Positions 1 through 6,914 of a stretch of DNA of 45,165 bases are shown here, in pieces. A program made the translations under genes and the position numbers. Each line of letters starts with the position of its first letter. Within the stretch, counting starts at the first letter, position 1. The stretch covers positions 1-45,165 of the IMG/VR virus record IMGVR_UViG_3300020125_000659. One strand, 5' to 3'. The DNA is from a virus. The notes beneath the pieces are model-generated. The model ran no database searches and had not been told where the DNA came from. It saw only the letters and a list, made by a program, of their open reading frames with translations.

Positions 1-14
1 CTCACGAGGAATCG

Positions 15-353
15 ATGAAAGCCAAGGACACAGTTCACATGAAAGATCCAATTCAGTGTGAAAAACACAAACACTACTCCATGAGTCTTGCCGAGCATTT
101 GCTAGAAATGCCAGAATACGAACTTCGCGCCTTCATCGAACAATGCCACACCGCAAATTGGGAAATGGATCTTGAAGATTTTTTGACCCACATGTACAAA
201 TCTCCCGCCGCCGCGCGAATGCGCCTTTTGTTTGGCAAGCTCGTAGAAAACTCCTGTTGTCCCCAAAGCCTAATCTGCGGAGTTATCTCCGCAATCATCC
301 TTTTCCGAGCCGAAAAACTCCTCGGCAAAGACGCAAACACAACGCTTCAATAA
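15..353 (+). CDS. Hypothetical early protein
   Basis: This 112-residue protein matches no family I recognise. It is mixed in composition with a short Cys/His cluster near residues 15-21 and a Cys pair near residue 82, too little to claim a metal site. The ATG at 15 has a GAGGA ribosome site just upstream. If the window is a closed circle, this ATG overlaps the TGA of the gene running off the right end, so it would be the second gene of the early operon. The VWA gene follows 17 bases after its stop. The reading frame is solid; the function is unknown. Confidence 0.75.
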   Translation: MKAKDTVHMKDPIQCEKHKHYSMSLAEHLLEMPEYELRAFIEQCHTANWEMDLEDFLTHMYKSPAAARMRLLFGKLVENSCCPQSLICGVISAIILFRAEKLLGKDANTTLQ

Positions 354-370
354 CTAAAGGAGAGATAAAA

Positions 371-1009
371 ATGTCAAACGAAGTTGCCAATAAAACTGGT
401 CAAGTAATTCCAAAAAGTCTCGATGAGCTAGAAGCTCAAAGGCGCGAGAGCGTGTTGGAAAATCTCGTTTGCCTAGTCGATTGTTCCGGCTCAATGGCAG
501 ATTACATCAAAAATGGCCAAAAGCTCAAAATCTGCGCCGCCCGAGAAGCTTTGCAAACTCTCTGGGAAAAAACAGATTGGAACATTTGCGACTTTCACGT
601 CTTTCAATTCGACGATTCACCAATAGCGCTTTCTTGTTCTGAAACTGATCCGCCCCAAATTTCCGATCCCCAAGACGGAACAAACTTCTCCTCGGCTCTC
701 CAAGCCGCATTAGACAAAGAACCAACAAGAATTATCCTCTGCTCTGACGGCGAATCAAGCTATCCAGAAAAGCAAGTTCTAGCTTGCCAAGAAAAAGCAA
801 TCCCCGTCGACACAATTTTCATCCAAGGAGCAAGCTCATATGGAATAGAAAGCGGTGAAACTCTACTTCGTCGAATTTCTGACGAAACCGGCGGACAATT
901 CACAACGGTTGACAACGCAGAAGATCTCGCCACGGTTTTTGCCCAGCTCGAAACTAGCGAACGCCTTCTTTTGACGGATCAATCTTCAGACGATCCGATT
1001 GAGCTCTAA
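371..1009 (+). CDS. von Willebrand factor A (VWA) domain protein
   Basis: The 212-residue protein is essentially one VWA fold. The metal-ion-dependent adhesion site is visible: DCSGS at residues 37-41 after a hydrophobic strand, T104 in a GTNFSSAL segment, and D126 in SDGES. VWA domains bind protein partners through a divalent cation and often work with MoxR-type AAA ATPases; no MoxR gene is present here. There is no signal peptide, so it should be cytoplasmic. I chose the ATG at 371, preceded by AAAGGAGAG, over an upstream in-frame start at 257 that lies inside the previous gene. Zinc-ribbon genes follow directly. The fold is confident; the partner is unknown. Confidence 0.88.
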   Translation: MSNEVANKTGQVIPKSLDELEAQRRESVLENLVCLVDCSGSMADYIKNGQKLKICAAREALQTLWEKTDWNICDFHVFQFDDSPIALSCSETDPPQISDPQDGTNFSSALQAALDKEPTRIILCSDGESSYPEKQVLACQEKAIPVDTIFIQGASSYGIESGETLLRRISDETGGQFTTVDNAEDLATVFAQLETSERLLLTDQSSDDPIEL

Positions 1010-1010
1010 A

Positions 1011-1223
1011 ATGTCCCTCCAAGATATGATCGATGCCGACAAGCTTCTTTGTCATGGCTGTGCAACCTTCGTCCAAAATCAGGCTGAATTTTGCGCCTGC
1101 GGCGTTTGCCCAAGATGCTGCCAAGGAGATATCTGCGAAACTCAGTCAGATTTTGAAAATCCAAGTCATTATATCTCTGCCTGCGGACAGTGTGGAACAT
1201 ATGACAAAATCATCCGAAGATAG
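1011..1223 (+). CDS. Small zinc-ribbon-like protein
   Basis: This 70-residue protein has several Cys pairs (CHGC, CACGVCPRC, CGQC) spaced like one or two zinc ribbons. The ATG at 1011 begins two bases after the VWA stop codon, suggesting translational coupling and perhaps a joint role. A TTG twelve bases upstream in the same frame lies inside the VWA gene and is less likely. A role in nucleic-acid or protein binding is inference from the cysteine pattern only. Confidence 0.72.
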   Translation: MSLQDMIDADKLLCHGCATFVQNQAEFCACGVCPRCCQGDICETQSDFENPSHYISACGQCGTYDKIIRR

Positions 1224-1338
1224 AATCGTCTCAAACGAATGTCACGCAAATCGGCATGGACATTGCCCAGGAATTCACCATCATCTTGTCCGCTGTACTT
1301 GTGACTGCCACGAAAAATCGAAAGAAAACCCAGCATGA
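1201..1338 (+). CDS. Very small Cys/His-rich protein
   Basis: This 45-residue product has a dense Cys/His core (residues about 13-36) with C, H, C, HHH and CTCDCH, likely a metal-binding knuckle. It overlaps the previous gene by 23 bases, and its stop overlaps the next ATG as ATGA. Both flanking overlaps match the packing of this operon, which supports the ATG at 1201 over a longer frame starting at 1033 inside the upstream gene. No family is recognised. Confidence 0.55.
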   Translation: MTKSSEDRIVSNECHANRHGHCPGIHHHLVRCTCDCHEKSKENPA

Positions 1339-1661
1339 GAAAAACCAAAAAAGAACAAGTTGAGCTAGACAAAGAAATCACCCAAATCAACGCCGGTTTG
1401 GAAAGTCCAAAGCTAACTTTCACAATCGCAGACCTAAAAGAAGATCCTTCAGAATTTGAAACCGAGCTTGTTGATTTTCTCCGCCGGCATTCGGGAGATG
1501 AAATAAATCTTACTGGAAAACAAGGAATTTTTCATAGTTTAGGTGGCCCAAGCCAACAAAAAATGAACTTCTCCGCCAAACTAAAATGGTCTCTTGCCTC
1601 TTTCGAAACAATCGCAGCAAATGGGAAATACACAGTAACGGTAAAGGTTCCAATCGAATAG
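1335..1661 (+). CDS. Hypothetical early protein
   Basis: The 108-residue protein has a charged, probably helical N-terminal third and a beta-rich C-terminal half. I recognise no family, signal peptide or membrane segment. Its ATG overlaps the upstream stop as ATGA, so translation is probably coupled. Confidence 0.72.
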   Translation: MRKTKKEQVELDKEITQINAGLESPKLTFTIADLKEDPSEFETELVDFLRRHSGDEINLTGKQGIFHSLGGPSQQKMNFSAKLKWSLASFETIAANGKYTVTVKVPIE

Positions 1662-1670
1662 GAGTTTTGA

Positions 1671-1841
1671 ATGCTCAACGAATTTATAGAGGTTCTTCGA
1701 GGTGAGTTTAACGAAGAGGTTGTTAAACAAACTTCCTGGGGCCGTAATCAAATTAAGCTTGCTTTTGAGCAAATTGTAAATCGCGCGGCTTTGAAATATT
1801 TGGCTGAAGCCGGAAACACAGATTCGTTAAAGGAGGAGTAA
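1671..1841 (+). CDS. Small hypothetical protein, 56 aa
   Basis: This short frame starts at ATG 1671, nine bases after the preceding stop, with an AGGAG site at 1660-1664, and ends at TAA 1839-1841. The product is a 56-residue, mostly helical protein with mixed charge and no recognised motif. The next gene starts three bases later, and its AAGGAGGAG site lies in the last codons of this one. Regular spacing and strong ribosome sites on both sides are the main support. Confidence 0.6.
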   Translation: MLNEFIEVLRGEFNEEVVKQTSWGRNQIKLAFEQIVNRAALKYLAEAGNTDSLKEE

Positions 1842-1844
1842 AAA

Positions 1845-2156
1845 ATGGCCGCAAGAACGACGCTTAATGATTTTCAAGAAGCACTAGAGTTGATTGACAG
1901 GCTTTTAAAAAAGTACGCCTCAAAAGACGAAGGTTTAAAATCAATCTGGCTCACCCAAGGCCCGGCAACGCAACTTTTGCATGTTCAAGGACATGAAGAA
2001 AAACTTCGTCTTGCCATGCGAGCAGTTCCAATCGAAAATCTTAATTTCGAAGATTTCGTATCTTTGGCCTGCCGAGGCTTGATGCTTCTTCAGCAAGCGC
2101 AGCTTTTCTTTCCAAATCACGCAAAAGAGTGGAAAGAAAATGCCAACCGTGAATGA
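1845..2156 (+). CDS. Hypothetical helical protein
   Basis: This 103-residue protein is predicted from composition to be mainly alpha-helical, with no Cys cluster or membrane segment. It has one of the strongest ribosome sites of the operon (AAGGAGGAG, about eight bases before the ATG), suggesting good expression. Its end overlaps the next gene by 17 bases. Function unknown. Confidence 0.72.
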   Translation: MAARTTLNDFQEALELIDRLLKKYASKDEGLKSIWLTQGPATQLLHVQGHEEKLRLAMRAVPIENLNFEDFVSLACRGLMLLQQAQLFFPNHAKEWKENANRE

Positions 2157-2334
2157 TGTTGATATAGACTTTGACTCAATGTCAGACGAACAACTCGAAG
2201 CATATTTGGCTGAGCTTCGAGAAATCAGCAAAACCCGCAAACCCCGAGCCGGCGCGAGCATCAAAAACAGCTTTGACAAACCCGCTCGCGCCCCAAAACA
2301 GCCCAAAAAAGACGTAATCAAAATCGAGCTTTAG
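2140..2334 (+). CDS. Small hypothetical protein with basic tail
   Basis: The 64-residue protein has an acidic N-terminal half (residues 1-30, many Asp and Glu) and a Lys/Arg/Pro-rich C-terminal half, a two-charge layout seen in small nucleic-acid or protein adaptors. It overlaps the upstream gene by 17 bases. No family recognised. Confidence 0.62.
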   Translation: MPTVNDVDIDFDSMSDEQLEAYLAELREISKTRKPRAGASIKNSFDKPARAPKQPKKDVIKIEL

Positions 2335-2343
2335 GAGGATTAG

Positions 2344-2538
2344 ATGTTTAATTTGCCAACCTGTTGTGAGTGTAAAAATGGCACCCTTTTACCTCTCTCC
2401 GATTATTCCCACCCCCAACACGGCTCCTCAGTGCAATTTAAAGCTTGGATTTGCAGCGACAAAAAATGCAGTTTTGTAGTTCGAATCGACGGCGGAAATC
2501 CAACCTACGGAACCGACAAGCCAACACAAAGGAGATAA
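2344..2538 (+). CDS. Small zinc-ribbon protein
   Basis: This 64-residue protein carries a CCEC pair near residue 7 and a C-x4-C pair (CSDKKC) near residue 37, fitting a small two-knuckle zinc ribbon. An AGGAGG site stands about eight bases before the ATG. It lies in a row of very small cysteine-rich genes. Metal binding is inferred from spacing; the ligand is unknown. Confidence 0.68.
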   Translation: MFNLPTCCECKNGTLLPLSDYSHPQHGSSVQFKAWICSDKKCSFVVRIDGGNPTYGTDKPTQRR

Positions 2539-2540
2539 AA

Positions 2541-2663
2541 ATGGCAACTCAGATAATTAGTTGGGCATGTAAGAATTGTGGCGCGGATTATGATCTTGAA
2601 GAAGAGGCAAATGCTTGTTGCGAGCCTGAGGAAGAAGATGAGGAACAGGAATTGGAGGATTAA
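2541..2663 (+). CDS. Very small acidic zinc-knuckle protein, 40 aa
   Basis: The product has CKNC at residues 10-13 and a CC pair near residue 27, then a tail of Glu and Asp. The ATG at 2541 follows AAAGGAGAT, two bases after the upstream stop; a longer in-frame start at 2445 lies inside the previous gene. The acidic tail could mimic nucleic acid or contact a basic partner, which is speculation. Confidence 0.58.
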   Translation: MATQIISWACKNCGADYDLEEEANACCEPEEEDEEQELED

Positions 2664-2837
2664 ATGTCTTGGTTAGTAATACGAAAAATCCAGGCTGATG
2701 ATATGGACTTTCATGATCTTGCAGTAGCAGAAAACGATCATGATAGAGTAACTTTTACTGGTCCCAAGGCGCTAATGCTCGTAGAGAGTTTTTGTATTTG
2801 GAGAAATGCTATGGAAGAACACGAGGACACTATCTAA
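2664..2837 (+). CDS. Small hypothetical protein, 57 aa
   Basis: The frame begins at ATG 2664 directly after the TAA of the previous gene and ends in TAA 2835-2837, which overlaps the nuclease ATG as TAATG. The product is acidic, with several His and Asp residues and no recognised fold. Back-to-back placement and coupling on both sides are the evidence. Confidence 0.55.
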   Translation: MSWLVIRKIQADDMDFHDLAVAENDHDRVTFTGPKALMLVESFCIWRNAMEEHEDTI

Positions 2838-3784
2838 TGCTAACTATCGACCAATATCTTCAGCACACAGTCCCAGACCTAAAAACCCTCCCCCGCGATA
2901 TGTGGTTTGATAATTCAACCATCGAAGCTTGGTTGGATTGTCGAAGGCTTGCGTGGTACAACTATGCAATGGGCTTTGAGTCAAAATCAGCAGCCATGTC
3001 TGCCGGAACGGTTTGGCATGCTGCAATTGCCGAGCTTCATAAAACTCGAGATGTGGCAAAAGCCAACATAGCTTTAGCTCGAGAATACGAAGCTCACAAA
3101 ATCATTCTCCAATCTGGTCCGAGCCGTTTAAGTTTTGGAAATCTCAACGATGCTTTTCAACAATATCACGCGCGTTTTGGAACGGATGTTGGAATTGAGC
3201 ACCATGTTCAGGAGTTTAAGTTTGCTATTTGGATTCAAGGCGAGTATAATTGTCCAGAGGGACAATGTATCTGCCGTTCGTATGCCGAAAAACGTTGTTT
3301 TTATTTCGTCGGCCGCTTTGATGGAGTTTGCACCTACAACAAGTCTGATCTTCTAGTTTTCGAAACCAAAACCAGCGGCCAACTTTCAGCCTCAACTTTG
3401 GAGGGTTTCGATGTTTCTCGTCAAGCAACAGGATACTGCGCTGCTGTCGAGAAAATTATGGCTAAAAACGGTTATACTGGAACGAGAGTTAAAGGAGCTT
3501 TATTCAACATTGCAAGGCTTACGAGCAAGGTCGAATTTGCCCGGCACGTTACCCTCAGGCACCCGAATCAAATTGCTGAATGGGAAAAAGAAACAATCCA
3601 AATTGTCTCGGAAATTCGTAAAGACTGGGCGGGCCAGGAAAAGCCGGTAAAAAATCGCCGGAGTTGTACAAGATATGGTTCTTGCCAATTTTTAGATCTT
3701 TGCGCTTCATGGGAAGGAAAACCAAAAACCGAAAAGCCTGGAATCTTGAGCAACTATCGAGTTGTGGGATGGACACCTTATTAG
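2837..3784 (+). CDS. PD-(D/E)XK nuclease, Cas4/AddB-like with probable Fe-S cluster
   Basis: This 315-residue protein has the motifs of the RecB/Cas4 PD-(D/E)XK superfamily: H61 in GTVWHAA, D162 in GRFDGV, E176 and K178 in FETKT, and QxxxY at residues 196-200. One early cysteine (C35, in WLDCRR) and three late ones (C277, C283, C289) match the Fe-S staple of Cas4 and AddB nucleases. It probably resects DNA ends to give single strands for the recombinase encoded next. The start at 2837 forms TAATG with the upstream stop; a start at 2792 would lie inside the previous gene. No CRISPR genes are nearby, so a Cas role is unlikely. Confidence 0.87.
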   Translation: MLTIDQYLQHTVPDLKTLPRDMWFDNSTIEAWLDCRRLAWYNYAMGFESKSAAMSAGTVWHAAIAELHKTRDVAKANIALAREYEAHKIILQSGPSRLSFGNLNDAFQQYHARFGTDVGIEHHVQEFKFAIWIQGEYNCPEGQCICRSYAEKRCFYFVGRFDGVCTYNKSDLLVFETKTSGQLSASTLEGFDVSRQATGYCAAVEKIMAKNGYTGTRVKGALFNIARLTSKVEFARHVTLRHPNQIAEWEKETIQIVSEIRKDWAGQEKPVKNRRSCTRYGSCQFLDLCASWEGKPKTEKPGILSNYRVVGWTPY

Positions 3785-3803
3785 TCCTAAAAGGAGGTGA
3801 TTC

Positions 3804-4550
3804 TTGAATTGTGCTCAGATTGGAGAACCAGGAACTGGCAAAACCCGCTCGCTCAGAACAATCTTGCCCTTCATCAAACGCCAACAAAAACCATTTGTTA
3901 TTCTAGATTTTGATAGCAAATTCACCGATGATCCAGTTGCTGCAAAAGCTGTTCAAGACGGGTTTTTCATCCTTTTCGATCCCGGATTCAAAGTTTCAAG
4001 TGGAAGTTTCTCGGATCGGATTAAAAAAATCGAATCCGTACCCTCCAAGCCGCCAGAAGGTTGGATGAAAATTGGAGATATCATCGATGACCTAGATCAA
4101 AACTCAGACAAGTTTTGCGGGGCAGCAATAGACACACTAACAATGCTCGAAGATCATATCAAGGAATATATTTCCTTTTCTAATCGTCGAGCAAAATTCG
4201 AATACTCTGATTGGACCAGCCTTCAGTTATCATACAAAGAGCTTTTTCGAGCCTTTTACAGCCTCAAAATGCCCTTAAAAATTATCAACATGCACTCTCA
4301 GCTAGAAAAAGACGAAGACACCGGTCGACTCAAACTCCTCCCCAAAATCCAAGGAGGCTTCCGTGACGTTGCTGGGTCTTATCCCACTGAGTTTTTTCTT
4401 ACTTTTGCTAAACCGAATCCAGACAAAACGAAAGGGCCGATTTATTCCTGGCAAATCGCGCCAGATTCGAGATTCACCAGCCGTTCGAATATCTTTGAAG
4501 GAAAACTAGACGTTCCCCAAGACTGGGAACCGATTTGCCAAAAGCTCTGA
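3804..4550 (+). CDS. RecA-like AAA ATPase, Sak4/AAA_24-like recombination protein
   Basis: The 248-residue protein has a Walker A GEPGTGKT at residues 7-14 and a Walker B strand ending in D110 (GAAIDTLTML). Size and gene order fit the phage Sak4/AAA_24 group, RecA-like ATPases that help single-strand annealing. The start is a TTG at 3804: AAGGAGG ends six bases upstream, and no ATG or GTG fits before the Walker A. Together with the nuclease upstream and the ssDNA-binding candidate downstream it forms a recombination/replication group. The annealing role is inferred from the family. Confidence 0.8.
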   Translation: MNCAQIGEPGTGKTRSLRTILPFIKRQQKPFVILDFDSKFTDDPVAAKAVQDGFFILFDPGFKVSSGSFSDRIKKIESVPSKPPEGWMKIGDIIDDLDQNSDKFCGAAIDTLTMLEDHIKEYISFSNRRAKFEYSDWTSLQLSYKELFRAFYSLKMPLKIINMHSQLEKDEDTGRLKLLPKIQGGFRDVAGSYPTEFFLTFAKPNPDKTKGPIYSWQIAPDSRFTSRSNIFEGKLDVPQDWEPICQKL

Positions 4551-4557
4551 GGTTTCG

Positions 4558-4782
4558 ATGCAAAAAATCCCAAAAAAACACTCCGTAAAAGTAGTGGAGG
4601 GGAATAGAAAAACAGATCTTTCAAAGTTTCAAGGCTTGAAATTCGAAGGCCCAAACCACGCAGATTTTTTTCTAACCCCCGGCCAGTTTTTCACCGTAGT
4701 CAAAATGGCAGACTACGCCCGAACCTTAATCGAAGCCATGCCAAGGCTTCCAAAGCCTCGAAAGGAAAATTTCAATGGCTAA
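4558..4782 (+). CDS. Hypothetical protein between recombination genes
   Basis: This 74-residue basic protein lies between the RecA-like ATPase and the DUF669-like protein and overlaps the latter by eight bases. I recognise no domain. Its place inside the recombination group suggests a small accessory protein for single-stranded DNA handling, which is inference from context only. Confidence 0.65.
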   Translation: MQKIPKKHSVKVVEGNRKTDLSKFQGLKFEGPNHADFFLTPGQFFTVVKMADYARTLIEAMPRLPKPRKENFNG

Positions 4783-5224
4783 AATGAAACTCGACTTCAC
4801 CGAATCTCAACGCCAACTGTGTCCCGAAGGCGAATATTCGCTTCGTTGCAAGCAAAAAACCCAAGAGCTTTCAAAAACCTCGAAGCAGCCGATGCTGACG
4901 GTTGATTGGATCCCATTCGATCCGCCTTCGGGCGTTTCAATGGACCAAATCGAAAAATGCACCATCCGCACCTGGGTTTCTCTGGCTCCGAATGCGTTGT
5001 TTACCTTGAAGAATCTCATGCACGCTTCTGGAGTTGAGTGCGAATGTTCTGGGTGTAGCAACAACTACGATGCAAATCTCGATGTTTGTCCAAATTGTCA
5101 ATCCGCGATGTTCGAGTTTGATCCGGATTTTATCGACACCGCAACGCCAAAAGCCTTGGTAAAGATTGAAAAAGATCGCCAGGGCGAAAAAGATGTGAAC
5201 GTCATCAAGAAATACTTTATCTAG
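4775..5224 (+). CDS. DUF669-like ssDNA-binding candidate with zinc-ribbon insert
   Basis: The 149-residue protein resembles the DUF669 group of phage proteins, often found beside recombinases and thought to act as SSB-like factors: a PEGEY start, a KTSKQPMLTVDW strand, a hydrophobic helix around residues 70-85 and a beta-ending C-terminus. Between residues 89 and 108 it carries extra CxxC pairs (C91/C94 and C105/C108), an inserted zinc ribbon. I expect it to bind single-stranded DNA during replication and recombination. The family assignment is from memory of the pattern and moderately sure. Confidence 0.65.
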   Translation: MAKMKLDFTESQRQLCPEGEYSLRCKQKTQELSKTSKQPMLTVDWIPFDPPSGVSMDQIEKCTIRTWVSLAPNALFTLKNLMHASGVECECSGCSNNYDANLDVCPNCQSAMFEFDPDFIDTATPKALVKIEKDRQGEKDVNVIKKYFI

Positions 5225-5232
5225 GAGAAAAT

Positions 5233-5484
5233 ATGATCCCAACAATTGGAAGAATCGTTCACTATATGAATCTTGGTGATAAAGATGGTCTTTATCCTCC
5301 CGAGATTCAAGCTGCCTTGATAGTTAAGGCAGATCCGATAGTAAATAAGTCTGATGTGTCAGAGGAGAAAGATTTTAATGTAACACTTTTAATCTTCTAT
5401 CCAACGGGACAATTCTGGCGAGAAAAAGTTCCATTTGCCAAAGAACCAACTCGTGGTAGTTGGTTTTGGCCAGCTAAAATCTAG
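5233..5484 (+). CDS. Conserved small phage protein of unknown function
   Basis: This 83-residue protein has the general look of a widespread small tailed-phage protein: an MIPTIGRIVHY start, a central Ala/Val strand, then YPTGQF and a Trp-rich end. I recall the pattern but know no function. An AGGAGA site precedes the ATG. A GNRA-loop hairpin follows the gene. Confidence 0.72.
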   Translation: MIPTIGRIVHYMNLGDKDGLYPPEIQAALIVKADPIVNKSDVSEEKDFNVTLLIFYPTGQFWREKVPFAKEPTRGSWFWPAKI

Positions 5485-5495
5485 TCTTTCTTCCG

Positions 5496-5519
5496 AACCA
5501 GGGGAGAAATCCTCTGGTT
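5496..5519 (+). other. RNA hairpin with GAAA tetraloop
   Basis: Arms AACCAGGGGA and TCCTCTGGTT pair over ten bases with one G-U wobble and close a GAAA (GNRA) loop. It fills most of a 51-base gap inside the early operon. Only three T follow, so it is a weak terminator at best. It could mark a processing site or attenuate downstream expression. Confidence 0.5.
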
Positions 5520-5535
5520 TGGTAGAGGGATTAAA

Positions 5536-5904
5536 ATGGCAATAAGAGAGAAAACTATTTCTGAGAAATTTAGAGAGATAATAATCCAAGTTCGACAAGA
5601 AGGTTATAAGATTAATCACTGTCTGGTAAATAGCATAGGTGAGCTTAAAATTCTAGCAGAAATCACCTTTGTAGCAAATGCGATACAAATACAAGTTAAT
5701 ACCGGTCAAATAGGAAGTTTTTATGGAATTCCTATCTTCTCAGCCAAACAACAAAAATCAGAATTTGCCTTTGTTGTGGAAACTCCTTCAGGATTTTTTA
5801 CAATAACCGAAACAGAAGCTATACCCTACAAGTCTCCAGGACCAACTTTCATAACGAGGATCACAAAATGCTCTGCCCAAAATGTGGAAGTGAAACAAAA
5901 GTAG
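5536..5904 (+). CDS. Hypothetical early protein
   Basis: The 122-residue protein has a helical N-terminus and beta-rich remainder, with no recognised domain. Its ATG follows GAGGG after a hairpin in the intergenic gap. The 3' end overlaps the next gene by 37 bases. The local DNA is more AT-rich than its neighbours. Function unknown. Confidence 0.68.
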   Translation: MAIREKTISEKFREIIIQVRQEGYKINHCLVNSIGELKILAEITFVANAIQIQVNTGQIGSFYGIPIFSAKQQKSEFAFVVETPSGFFTITETEAIPYKSPGPTFITRITKCSAQNVEVKQK

Positions 5905-6062
5905 TGAACACCCAGGATGGCAGAGCCAATCAAGTACCCTTAGCCTTTAGAAATCTAAATCTCATCCGAAGGAGGCGAAGATGCTTAAAAACCGGCTCGC
6001 ATGTGTTTTTCTCTGTTGAGCTTTCGGAAGAGCAATGGGAAAAAATCGTGGAAGCGTTATAA
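5868..6062 (+). CDS. NrdR-like zinc-ribbon protein, no ATP-cone
   Basis: This 64-residue protein follows the layout of the zinc-finger domain of the ribonucleotide-reductase repressor NrdR: MLCPKCGSETKVV at the start, then RRRRRC near residue 34, then a hydrophobic strand ending in E. In NrdR the second knuckle is CxxC; here only C39 remains, followed by LKTG, so the fourth ligand looks lost or replaced. The ATP-cone that follows in NrdR is absent. It may bind DNA or be a decoy; no nrd genes are in the window. Confidence 0.6.
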   Translation: MLCPKCGSETKVVNTQDGRANQVPLAFRNLNLIRRRRRCLKTGSHVFFSVELSEEQWEKIVEAL

Positions 6063-6105
6063 GATTTATACGATATGCTCAAATTCAGATAGATACTTTA
6101 AAACA

Positions 6106-6123
6106 GGAGATGATAACATCTCC
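6106..6123 (+). other. Short perfect hairpin in intergenic gap
   Basis: GGAGATG and CATCTCC pair perfectly around an ATAA loop in the 95-base gap after the NrdR-like gene. No T-run follows. It contains a GGAGATG that could pass for a ribosome site with ATG at 6110; pairing would hide it, which favours the downstream start at 6158. Confidence 0.4.
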
Positions 6124-6157
6124 ATTTGACGATTTTGAGCAGAAAGGACCAACCTTC

Positions 6158-6337
6158 ATGACCAAAATTCTCTCAGCCGAATCTTATTCCTGCACCAAAT
6201 GCGACAAAACCATCAAACGAAAAGACGTCTATCTTAAATCTGGAGGATTTTATCATGTTGAAAAATCCTCAATCTCAGGCGGGGGTTCGAGGTTTTGTGG
6301 GCCTTTGAAGGAGGAGAAAAAAGATGGAGAAAAATAA
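6158..6337 (+). CDS. Small zinc-finger-like protein, 59 aa
   Basis: The product has CTKC near residue 11 and a later His and Cys, fitting a small zinc-binding fold. I chose the ATG at 6158, with AAAGGA ten bases upstream; in-frame starts at 6110 and 6035 are possible but lie in a hairpin or in the previous gene. The end overlaps the next gene by 14 bases. Function unknown. Confidence 0.55.
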   Translation: MTKILSAESYSCTKCDKTIKRKDVYLKSGGFYHVEKSSISGGGSRFCGPLKEEKKDGEK

Positions 6338-6677
6338 ATCTGTCCCGGCGCGGGAGACGGCGTTGACACAAGCACAACGGCATGAATTAAACTTTCAGCA
6401 TCAGGTCAACCCCGCTAACCCGCTGCTTCCGATTATTCGCGACCTCAGGGCAGCGCTCGCCGCGAAGGACGCGGAGATCGCGAGGCTCGAGGGCGACATC
6501 GAGCATGGGCGCTGCTGCGACGACTACACACGGCTGCCGGGCTGCGGGCATCCTCGATGCGTCGTGTCGGAAGTCTGCGAGATTTGCGCCGAGATCGGCG
6601 TGCGACTCTCAACCGTTGAAGATGAACGCGACGCCGCACGGGCGGAGATCGCCGAATTAAAAAAGGGTAAAAAATGA
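6324..6677 (+). CDS. Coiled-coil protein with cysteine-rich centre, foreign base composition
   Basis: The 117-residue protein has two heptad-like Ala/Glu/Arg stretches (about residues 38-60 and 95-117) around a centre with CC, CGHPRC and CEIC, a possible zinc-stabilised hairpin of two helices. From about 6340 to 6660 the DNA is clearly richer in G and C than both neighbours, and codons end in G or C, suggesting recent transfer. It starts with GGAGG upstream and overlaps both neighbours, so it has been fitted into the operon. No function recognised. Confidence 0.68.
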   Translation: MEKNKSVPARETALTQAQRHELNFQHQVNPANPLLPIIRDLRAALAAKDAEIARLEGDIEHGRCCDDYTRLPGCGHPRCVVSEVCEICAEIGVRLSTVEDERDAARAEIAELKKGKK

Positions 6678-6913
6678 GCACTGATTATTCCATCGGATGC
6701 AGACAATGTAAAAAAGAAAGACATTTTGGTCAAATAATGGCAGGAAGATGGAGTTTTGGGTTTGGGTCTGGGGACAGAAAAGCAGAGGAGGCTACTTTTG
6801 CCTTTATAGAGGAGCACTATACTTGTGATGAAGGTCAATATATCATAAATAATTCCCAAGCCGATATTTTTGACAATTTTGAGGACGTAACTAGATATAA
6901 CGAAGAAACCTAA
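6674..6913 (+). CDS. Hypothetical early protein
   Basis: This 79-residue protein has a CRQC pair near residue 9, a Gly/Phe-rich middle and an acidic end. Its ATG overlaps the upstream stop as ATGA, and the DNA polymerase gene begins one base after its stop. AT-rich composition returns here after the GC-rich gene. Function unknown. Confidence 0.65.
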   Translation: MSTDYSIGCRQCKKERHFGQIMAGRWSFGFGSGDRKAEEATFAFIEEHYTCDEGQYIINNSQADIFDNFEDVTRYNEET

Positions 6914-6914
6914 A

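Noticed and set aside
2837-3784. CRISPR-associated Cas4
   Set aside because: Motifs and cysteines fit, but no cas genes or arrays are present and the neighbours are phage recombination genes.
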